From: SXXZ01 sp041177965
GTDB lineage: Bacteria > Verrucomicrobiota > Verrucomicrobiia > Limisphaerales > UBA9464
DNA length: 11,530 bases
Direction: 5' to 3'
Assembly: GCA_041177965.1 (NCBI GenBank)
Contig: JBEGWF010000020.1
Coordinates: 1-11,530, forward strand
The translations under genes were made by a program, and so were the position numbers. Shown here in pieces: positions 1 to 8,955 of the stretch; position 1 is the stretch's first letter; each line of letters starts with the position of its first letter. The notes under the pieces were generated by a model. It was given only the letters and a program-made list of their open reading frames with translations. It did no database searches and was not told the origin of the DNA.

Positions 1-100
1 GACGGATTCCAGGGCCGCCGGCCGAGCCTGTCCCCGGACCGGTGATCCGCGGCCCCGGGTTCGCGGGTGAAACCCGGTTCGAAAGGGGGGATCCCGATCG
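1..100. other. GC-rich left edge with hairpin, no gene supported
   Basis: An inverted repeat of seven perfect base pairs (55-61 with 71-77, arms CCGGGTT and AACCCGG, nine-base loop) lies here. No T-tract follows it, so it is at best a rho-independent terminator of weak type for a gene outside the window, or a chance GC palindrome. In frame 1 the sequence is open from the window edge to a TGA at 43-45, which could be the tail of an upstream gene, but fourteen codons are too few to judge. Confidence 0.25.
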
Positions 101-230
101 TTTACAATCGTCAAACACAAGGAGTTTTCTCCGATTTAACGAGAACGTACTTTTTTGTGGAGAAGCGACTTGTAACCACAAGATATGGGGGTAATTTTTC
201 TCTCCGCCCCAACCCGTTGGGTCGGAAATG
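101..230 (+). promoter_or_regulatory. Putative promoter/operator region of nrdJ
   Basis: This stretch is clearly richer in A and T than its surroundings. A weak sigma70-like pair can be drawn: TTGTAA at 170-175 and TAATTT at 192-197 with a 16-base spacer; both hexamers are imperfect. TTTACA at 101-106 is a better -35 match but has no good -10 partner. The motif CACAAG occurs at 116-121 and 177-182, and TTGTGG at 155-160 faces CCACAA at 176-181 as an inverted repeat. These could be operator half-sites, but they do not match the full NrdR box known from other ribonucleotide reductase promoters. Promoter assignment is inference only. Confidence 0.3.
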
Positions 231-231
231 A

Positions 232-272
232 CTGAAAAACGTCCAGTTTTGGCCTGAAACAGTCGTTTTCAG
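232..272 (+). other. Stable hairpin in the nrdJ leader
   Basis: The arm CTGAAAAACG (232-241) pairs with CGTTTTCAG (264-272), giving nine base pairs with one bulged A. An inner helix GTTT (246-249) with AAAC (257-260) closes on a short loop. It ends about 86 bases before the nrdJ ATG. No T-tract follows, so it is not a standard terminator. A second small hairpin (274-277 with 284-287, GGGT/ACCC) sits directly downstream. The role is unknown: it may be a leader RNA structure, a protein-binding site on DNA, or nothing. Confidence 0.4.
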
Positions 273-358
273 CGGGTCGGATCACCCCGAGTGGGAGTGA
301 ATCGATCGGCCGAAGACATCCAACCCAAGAGTCCATCCCAGAACACCCCATTCCGCCC

Positions 359-3514
<3,156 letters not shown>

Positions 3515-3560
3515 TCTGCCCTCCAAGGGGCTGAGAGCCTGACAGACCCGACGGTCCTCC

Positions 3561-3608
3561 AGGGCCGGGAAGCGTGATCCATCGCGATCCGCGCTTCCCG
3601 GCCCTTTT
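3561..3608 (+). terminator. Rho-independent terminator after nrdJ
   Basis: A perfect 13-base-pair stem (3562-3574 GGGCCGGGAAGCG with 3592-3604 CGCTTCCCGGCCC), extendable by one A-T pair, encloses a 17-base loop that itself contains GATC/GATC. TTTT follows at 3605-3608. It starts 47 bases after the nrdJ stop and separates nrdJ from the pseudopilin gene. The rest of 3515-3712 shows no gene and no clear promoter. Confidence 0.9.
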
Positions 3609-3712
3609 CGATGCCGACCCCTGGAAACCCGGACCCAGGAAACATTCCCGTCACCCAATCCTCACGACAGCGTCGGCTGAATCGGTGGGGCGACCGTGGG
3701 TAGGGTTTCCGG

Positions 3713-4516
3713 GTGAGCATTGGCGGCAACCAAAGGAGGAAACCGGGAAACAACGGCCCCGGTTCGGCATTCACCCTGATCGAGCTGCTGGTGGTGATCG
3801 CGATCATCGCCGTGCTGGCCTCCATGCTCCTTCCGGCATTGTCGGGAGCGAAAGCCAAGGCCCAGGGCATCGCCTGCCTGAACCACCTGCGCCAGTTGGG
3901 GGTGGCACTCCACCTGTACACCAACGACAACGCCGACGGCTTCCCACCGATCCAGGCGCGCATCCCCGACGGGGAGTCGAGCTGGCGGGCCCACCTCTAC
4001 GCCAATATCGGTCAGAATCCGCGCGTCTACGACTGCCCTGCGGAGAAGAACGAGGTGTATGCGAGCGGCAAATCGCGGCCGACCTCGCGCCCCAGTCCCT
4101 GGGTCCTGGGGCAATTCGTCGCCGGTGAGATCGACATCCCGAGCGGCCTCGGCGCCGTCAATGTCCATTGGCTCTCCGGCGGGGCCCAGCCGCCCTTCGG
4201 ACGTCCGGCCGGCTACGAGAACAACCTCTGCCGGTGGGGCATGGTGGAGTCGGCCTCCCAACTGATCCTCTTCGGTGACGGCAACAGCGACGTCTACGGG
4301 GTGTGGCCCTCCGACCGTTGGTGGATCTGGAAAGAGTTGGGAAACGCCAATCAGGCCGGTTTCAACCGGCTCGCCCAGGGCGACAAGGGTGCGGTGCGCC
4401 ATCAGCGCCGTTCGAACTACGTCTTCGCCGACGGGAGCGCCCGATCCCTCGATCCGAGCCGCATCCCCTGCAACACCAACGAGTGCTGGTGGTCGGCCAA
4501 GATGGACCCCCATTGA
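3713..4516 (+). CDS. Type II secretion-like pseudopilin with H-X9-DG motif
   Basis: A 267-residue prepilin-like protein. The leader MSIGGNQRRKPGNNGPGSA is followed by the methylation/hydrophobic segment FTLIELLVVIAIIAVLASML. A prepilin peptidase would cut between Ala19 and Phe20 and N-methylate Phe; Glu24 is the conserved Glu5 of mature pilins. The C-terminal part contains an exact prepilin-processing-associated H-X9-DG motif (His230 to Asp240-Gly241, HQRRSNYVFADG), found in the abundant pseudopilins of Verrucomicrobiota, Planctomycetota and relatives. The start is GTG: an in-frame TAG at 3701-3703 lies just upstream and no other start codon precedes the leader. TAGGG at 3701-3705 is the only, weak, ribosome-binding candidate; a better AAAGGAGG (3732-3739) lies inside the gene with no start after it. 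The role is inferred as a surface or secretion pseudopilus subunit; the specific system is unknown. Confidence 0.9.
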   Translation: MSIGGNQRRKPGNNGPGSAFTLIELLVVIAIIAVLASMLLPALSGAKAKAQGIACLNHLRQLGVALHLYTNDNADGFPPIQARIPDGESSWRAHLYANIGQNPRVYDCPAEKNEVYASGKSRPTSRPSPWVLGQFVAGEIDIPSGLGAVNVHWLSGGAQPPFGRPAGYENNLCRWGMVESASQLILFGDGNSDVYGVWPSDRWWIWKELGNANQAGFNRLAQGDKGAVRHQRRSNYVFADGSARSLDPSRIPCNTNECWWSAKMDPH

Positions 4517-4523
4517 GACGATC

Positions 4524-5012
4524 ATGACCTTGTCGAAGAACGAACGTCTGGGGTTGTCGGCGCTGGCGGCGGTCGGTGCCCTCGTGCTGCTGTTCCGGAG
4601 CTGGTCGGGCGAAAACCAAGAGGCCAAGGGTTTCTTCTATGACCTGAGCGCGCAGCGCCTCTTCGACGGACCGATCGATTCCATCCCACCGATCCGTGGG
4701 GTCGACGGCCCGGATACCGATGGATACCGGGCGGTGGTCGTCTCGATCTCCGGCAAACCCCAGGACCGTTCCTCGTGGCGCGTGGCCTATCTGGAGCGCT
4801 ATTCGCCCGAACTGCGGGCGCAGATGGAACGGGCCCGACAGGGCGGACCGCCCCCGTCCCTCTCGCGATCCGAATCCCAGGCCCACCGCTGGGTCCGCCG
4901 GACCAACGACACCGAGTGGGTACCCATCGCCTCGGAGACCGGCGAGCGCATCGTCACCGAATGGGCCCAACCAGGCCCGGACGGCGTCACGCCGATCGTC
5001 TGCACCCCCTGA
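4524..5012 (+). CDS. Small membrane-anchored protein paired with the pseudopilin
   Basis: A 162-residue protein of unknown function. An N-terminal hydrophobic segment (about residues 9-26, LGLSALAAVGALVLLFRSW) looks like an uncleaved anchor; the rest is polar, with the motifs GFFYDLSAQRLFDGP and VAYLERYSPELRAQM. From memory, proteins with a KxFYDL...LF...IPPI start and a YLE-YSPE segment are common next to H-X9-DG pseudopilins in Verrucomicrobiota and Planctomycetota, where they are annotated only as hypothetical. The ATG lies 7 bases after the pseudopilin stop, so the two are very likely co-transcribed and perhaps translationally coupled. The frame is open much further upstream, but that part overlaps the pseudopilin out of frame and was not used. 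It may be an accessory subunit of the pilin-like apparatus (inference). Confidence 0.75.
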   Translation: MTLSKNERLGLSALAAVGALVLLFRSWSGENQEAKGFFYDLSAQRLFDGPIDSIPPIRGVDGPDTDGYRAVVVSISGKPQDRSSWRVAYLERYSPELRAQMERARQGGPPPSLSRSESQAHRWVRRTNDTEWVPIASETGERIVTEWAQPGPDGVTPIVCTP

Positions 5013-5070
5013 AACCCGCCCCTTTCCCTCCGCACCCCAGTTCATCCAGCAACATCCAACACCTGAAACC

Positions 5071-7137
5071 ATGAATCCACATCCCCCCGCAAACGGGCCT
5101 CTCGGGCTTCGATTCCCTTGGAGCCCCTTGTTGATCGGCCTCGTCGGCGCGGCCGGCTTGCAGGCCCAGAACGTCACCCCGTCACGGGAGAACTACTTCC
5201 CGGGCGAACCCATCTCGATCGCCTTCAGCGGAGGTCCCGGCAATCCCAAGGACTGGATCGGTGTCTATCCCGAAGGCGTGACGCCCGGCTCGACCGGCTC
5301 GACCCTCTGGAACTACGTCAACGGCACACGCACTCCGGGGGCGGGACTCCGGGAAGGCACCATGACCTTCGGCTCGGGACTCAATCTCGCCGGCATCTGG
5401 ACCGCCTACCTCCTGGTCAACGACGGGTACACCGTGGTGACCAACGCCTCCTTCAACGTCATCGAGCCCACCGCCCCGGCCGTCCGTCCATCGCTGGTTC
5501 GCTATGCCCCGGGTGAGCCGATCACCGTGACCTTCACCAATGGTCCCGCCAACCCCAAGGACTGGATCGGCATCTACAAAGCCGATCAGGCCCCGGGATC
5601 GGTGGCATCGACGCGGTGGCTGTACCTCGACGGCACGACCTCGGGCACCTCGGGGAAGTCGAGCGGCTCGGTCACCTTCAACGCGGGACTGACCGCCGCG
5701 GGGCAGTACCGGGTCTATCTGCTCGAAAACGACGGATACACCTCACTGGGCAGTGAACCCATCACCATCGCGGTTCCGACGTCCTCCGGCCCCAGCGTGG
5801 TCTCCACGAGCCCGGCTCCCGACGCGACCGGAGTCGCACCGAACGCCCCTTACCGGGCCGAATTGACCAATGGAGTGGCTTTGGCATCCATCCGCCTCTC
5901 GCTGAACGGCAAGCCCGTGACCGCGACGGTGACCGGCACCGCCCAGCAGGCCTCGGTGACCTTCACCAACGCGGCGTTGCTGGCCCCCGCGTCGTCGAAC
6001 GTCTATGCGCTGTCCTTCTCGGACACCGGGGTCCCGGCCAAGACCTTCAACGTCACCAGTGCGTTTCAGGTGGCCGACTACCGCAACATCGAACTGCCGA
6101 CGCCCCTGGTGTTCGAGAACTTCGATGCGATTCCGGAGGGACAGGTGCCCGCCGGTTGGACGCGCAAATCCTACGTCGAAATCGCCAACCCCGAGCTCGA
6201 CTTCGGCAACCTCGGCTCCGCGGCGTATGCCGAGTGGACCACCGTGGAGGCCTCGCGGTTCAACGGCAGCTTCGTCACCTACAACAATCCGGAAAACCCC
6301 GCTGACTGGGGGACGGACTACCAACGCGTGAACGTGACCAATCCGGCCAACGTGGTGAACGGACAAATCCTGAATGAACCGCTGGCCAAGGGCCGTTTCC
6401 TCTTCAGCACCTCGGGATATTCGGTCGGCCGCAGCCAGGTGATGCACATCACGACGCCCGATTACAACCTCTCGGGCCGCACCAACGTGCAGGTGGCCTT
6501 CAAGAGCCTCTGGGAGCAGAATCAGGACAGCATCGCGGCCGTGGAATACTCCATCGATGGAGGGTCCAATTGGCGGCCCGTGGCGTACTTCATCGATCAG
6601 GCCGACCTGGTGAAGGCGGAGGACGGATCCTTGGACGCCGAGGCGACACTCAACAAGGAGCACGGCGACGTGGCCAACTACACCGACGACGCCGGGAATC
6701 TCATCGGCGGCACCTACGGAGCCTTCATCGGTGCTCCGATCACCACCAACCTGGCTCCGTTCATCCAGGGTCGCGTGAATGACAACCGCGTCGAATCCAA
6801 ACGCTACGAACTGTTCCGGCTGGGCGGCGCCGACAACCAATCCAAGGTGCGCTTGCGCTTCATCCACGCGGGCACCGACAGCTGGTACTGGGGCATCGAC
6901 GACTTCGGGCTCTACAGCCCGGAGGCCTCGGTCACCCCCACTGCACCCGTCCTGACGCTGAAAGCCTCGGGCGACCAGTACATCATCTCATGGTCCTCGA
7001 CGCTCCAAGGCCATGTCCTGGAATCGAGCCCGACCCTTGCACCGCCGTCCTGGACGGCCGTTTCAGGAGTGTCCGGAACGACGCTGACGGTTCCCGCCGA
7101 CGCGGCTGGCCGCTTCTTCAGACTCCGCAAACCCTGA
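5071..7137 (+). CDS. Secreted multidomain protein: NPKDWIG repeats and choice-of-anchor-J-like domain
   Basis: A 688-residue exported protein with no recognisable catalytic motif. A signal peptide covers about residues 1-33 (hydrophobic core PLLIGLVGAAGL, cleavage near QAQ). Two tandem Ig-like repeats follow (35-137 and 138-237), each with a PGEPI strand, GP-NPKDWIG (58-64 and 161-167), a W-Y/YLDG segment and a YLL-NDGYT end. About 240-330 resembles a bacterial Ig-like domain (VVSTSPAPDATGVAPNAP). A jelly-roll/MAM-like region of choice-of-anchor-J type runs from FENFD (348-352) to WYWGIDDFGLYS (605-616). The end (about 624-688) is a short fibronectin/Ig-like module closing with RFFRLRKP. The start is an ATG just before the signal peptide, without Shine-Dalgarno; the same frame is open upstream but overlaps the previous gene. 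It sits 58 bases after that gene with no terminator between. An adhesive or carbohydrate-binding extracellular role is a guess. Confidence 0.85.
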   Translation: MNPHPPANGPLGLRFPWSPLLIGLVGAAGLQAQNVTPSRENYFPGEPISIAFSGGPGNPKDWIGVYPEGVTPGSTGSTLWNYVNGTRTPGAGLREGTMTFGSGLNLAGIWTAYLLVNDGYTVVTNASFNVIEPTAPAVRPSLVRYAPGEPITVTFTNGPANPKDWIGIYKADQAPGSVASTRWLYLDGTTSGTSGKSSGSVTFNAGLTAAGQYRVYLLENDGYTSLGSEPITIAVPTSSGPSVVSTSPAPDATGVAPNAPYRAELTNGVALASIRLSLNGKPVTATVTGTAQQASVTFTNAALLAPASSNVYALSFSDTGVPAKTFNVTSAFQVADYRNIELPTPLVFENFDAIPEGQVPAGWTRKSYVEIANPELDFGNLGSAAYAEWTTVEASRFNGSFVTYNNPENPADWGTDYQRVNVTNPANVVNGQILNEPLAKGRFLFSTSGYSVGRSQVMHITTPDYNLSGRTNVQVAFKSLWEQNQDSIAAVEYSIDGGSNWRPVAYFIDQADLVKAEDGSLDAEATLNKEHGDVANYTDDAGNLIGGTYGAFIGAPITTNLAPFIQGRVNDNRVESKRYELFRLGGADNQSKVRLRFIHAGTDSWYWGIDDFGLYSPEASVTPTAPVLTLKASGDQYIISWSSTLQGHVLESSPTLAPPSWTAVSGVSGTTLTVPADAAGRFFRLRKP
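5173..5781 (+). repeat. Two tandem ~103-residue Ig-like repeats
   Basis: Coding repeat within the secreted protein: unit 1 at 5173-5481 and unit 2 at 5482-5781. Both hold PGEPI, then GP-NPKDWIG-Y, then S-W-Y, then a G-MTF/G-VTF strand and a YLL-NDGYT ending, exactly 103 residues apart at the NPKDWIG motif. Similar N-terminal beta domains are found fused to bacterial metallophosphoesterases and other secreted enzymes, but no enzyme follows here. Confidence 0.75.
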
Positions 7138-7172
7138 TCTCCGGAAGACTCCGGACCGTTGAATCGACACGG

Positions 7173-7202
7173 GAAGGCCGAGGCCCCATAGCCTCGGCCT
7201 TC
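7173..7202 (+). terminator. Strong hairpin, probable terminator
   Basis: A perfect 12-base-pair stem (7173-7184 GAAGGCCGAGGC with 7191-7202 GCCTCGGCCTTC) with a six-base loop CCCATA, 35 bases after the stop of the secreted protein gene. The following bases (GACGTTTC) give only a poor T-tract, so termination is likely but less certain than after nrdJ. The symmetric stem could also act on the minus strand. Confidence 0.65.
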
Positions 7203-7526
7203 GACGTTTCTGGACCGCCCAAGGCGCGGCGGCGAGGGAATCGACGACTCACTGAATGGCGAGATGCCGCCGCGGGCCCGACGCCTCCCGATCGTGCCCC
7301 GCCGGGGCCCGTTGGTTGGATCACGCCATAGAGCGAGGACACAACGACCCGCCAGACCCATCAGGGGCATCGCTCGAATGATCGCTTCAGGCACCGCCCC
7401 CGTCGTGACACCCGGATGGCGAGGCAGGGGGCGAATCGCAAACGAATCTCCCGGACCCATGGACGAGGCGGGGGATGGACAGTGTTTTGGGTTGATCCCG
7501 GCGGGCAACCGGGCCAAAGGCATGGC
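7203..7526. other. Gene-free intergenic stretch
   Basis: About 320 bases with no supportable gene on either strand. Short open frames exist but are typical of GC-rich non-coding DNA and show no domain, signal peptide or ribosome-binding site. The frame of the downstream PHP gene is open from 7416, but that extension would put 37 Arg/Gly-rich residues before a clear signal peptide. The downstream promoter presumably lies here; no convincing -35/-10 pair was found. Confidence 0.5.
7516..7520 (+). promoter_or_regulatory. Ribosome-binding site of the PHP gene
   Basis: AAAGG with a six-base spacer to ATG 7527. It is the only reasonable Shine-Dalgarno sequence in front of a gene in this window and decides between the start at 7527 and the alternatives in the same frame. 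Confidence 0.5.
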
Positions 7527-8915
7527 ATGCGATCTTGCGCTCCCTTCCTCCGCCGGATGCGACTCCGATCCAGGTCTCATTGGCATCTCGGACTCGTGGG
7601 GTTGATCCTCTGCCTGGGGTTCGCGTCCAACGCGGCCGACGCCCGGCGCTGGTGGAAGGGCAACCTCCACACGCACAGCCTCTGGTCCGATGGGGATGAC
7701 TTCCCCGAGATGATCGCCGAGGGATATCGCGACCGGGGCTATCATTTTCTGGCGCTCTCCGATCACAACCTGCTGAGCCGGGGCGAACGGTGGATCGCGC
7801 TGAAATCGGTGGCCGATCGGGCCAAGGGGGAACCCTGGCGCGCTGGGCTCCGGCCACGGGATGCCTTCGCGGAGTACCTGCGCCGGCATGGACCGACCTG
7901 GGTGCAGACCCGCGACAACCCCACCAACGGCGTCCGGGAGGTCCGGCTGAAGCCGTACGACGAATTCCGCGCGCTGGTGGAGGAGCGGGGGCGGTTTCTC
8001 CTCATCGAATCCGAGGAACTCACCCAGGAATCGGGCGACCGGCACCAGATCCACATCGGCGCGATCAACCTGCATGAAGCCTTGCCCTCCCAGAAGGGCG
8101 CGACGGTCCCCGACGTGATCCGCGCGGCCCTGGCCGCCGTCGCCGATTCGGCCCGACGTTCCGGTCGACCCACCTTGGTCCATGTGAATCACCCCAACTA
8201 CAAGTGGGGGGTGACCGCGGAGGATCTGGCGGCGGTCGTCGGGGAACGATTCTTCGAGGTCTGGAACGGCGTGGACGGCGACAACGATCCCGGCGATGCC
8301 CGGCATCCGTCGACCGACCAGATCTGGGACATCGCCAACACGCTGAGGATCGCCGGCCTCGGGGCCCCACCGCTCTTCGGCGTGGCGACCGACGATTCGC
8401 ACGACTACCAGGGCAACGAACGACATTCCCCCCCGTTCCGGGCGTGGATCCAGGTCCGGGCCACGCACCTGACACCGGAGTCGCTGATCCGGGCGGTCGA
8501 GCGGGGGGATTTCTACGCCTCGACCGGCGTGGTGCTCGACGACGTGGCCTTCGACGCGGACGCCCGACGCCTGTCGCTGCGCCTCCACGCGCGACCCGGG
8601 GAACGGTTCGTGACCCGATTCATCGGCACCCGCCGGGGCGTATCGCTGGCCGGTCGACCCCGCCTCGACGGCGCGGGCCAGGTCGTCGAGACCACCCTCG
8701 ATTACCGTTCGGAGTCGGGTCCGCAGATCGGCGAGGTTCTTTCGGAGGTCCGCGGGCCGCGCCCCTCGTACCGACTCCGGGGCGATGAGCTGTATGTCCG
8801 GGCGGTGGTGACCTCGTCGCGCCGACCCGAGGTGCCCAGCACCGAACACGAGTTCCAGCAGGCCTGGACTCAGCCCGTGGGCTGGGGACCGCCCGACCGC
8901 CGCTCCGCCCACTGA
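7527..8915 (+). CDS. Secreted PHP-domain metallohydrolase (CehA/McbA-like)
   Basis: A 462-residue exported protein. A signal peptide covers about residues 1-39 (Arg-rich start, core LGLVGLILCLGF, cleavage near AADA). The PHP metal-binding motifs are intact: NLHTHSLWSDGD (His48, His50, Asp55), ALSDHN (Asp79, His80), ESEE (161-164), HIGAIN (His176), LVHVNHPN (His219, His222) and ATDDSHDY (Asp289/290, His292). This is the full ligand set of a tri-metal phosphoesterase-type site, so it is probably an active hydrolase of a phosphate or related ester outside the cytoplasm; the substrate is unknown. From about residue 310 a beta-rich C-terminal part follows. The ATG at 7527 was chosen because AAAGG (7516-7520) lies six bases upstream and it begins a normal signal peptide; ATG 7557 is a shorter option. 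It heads a likely operon with the double SUMF1 gene 40 bases downstream. Confidence 0.85.
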   Translation: MRSCAPFLRRMRLRSRSHWHLGLVGLILCLGFASNAADARRWWKGNLHTHSLWSDGDDFPEMIAEGYRDRGYHFLALSDHNLLSRGERWIALKSVADRAKGEPWRAGLRPRDAFAEYLRRHGPTWVQTRDNPTNGVREVRLKPYDEFRALVEERGRFLLIESEELTQESGDRHQIHIGAINLHEALPSQKGATVPDVIRAALAAVADSARRSGRPTLVHVNHPNYKWGVTAEDLAAVVGERFFEVWNGVDGDNDPGDARHPSTDQIWDIANTLRIAGLGAPPLFGVATDDSHDYQGNERHSPPFRAWIQVRATHLTPESLIRAVERGDFYASTGVVLDDVAFDADARRLSLRLHARPGERFVTRFIGTRRGVSLAGRPRLDGAGQVVETTLDYRSESGPQIGEVLSEVRGPRPSYRLRGDELYVRAVVTSSRRPEVPSTEHEFQQAWTQPVGWGPPDRRSAH

Positions 8916-8955
8916 GACCACGACGCATCCCTGATCCATCGGATCCATCCCCGAT

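Noticed and set aside
1..45. The 3' end of an upstream gene in frame 1, ending at TGA 43-45.
   Set aside because: Only fourteen codons are visible and all three frames are similarly open at the edge, so it cannot be supported.
71..90. GGTTCGAAA resembles a tRNA T-loop.
   Set aside because: The flanking bases cannot form the five-pair T-stem and no acceptor, D or anticodon arms can be found.
95..358. Cobalamin riboswitch upstream of the B12-dependent nrdJ.
   Set aside because: No B12-box or GCCACTG-type core sequence was found in the leader.
7416..7526. A longer PHP protein starting at 7416.
   Set aside because: It would place 37 Arg/Gly-rich residues before a clear signal peptide, and the start at 7527 has a ribosome-binding site.
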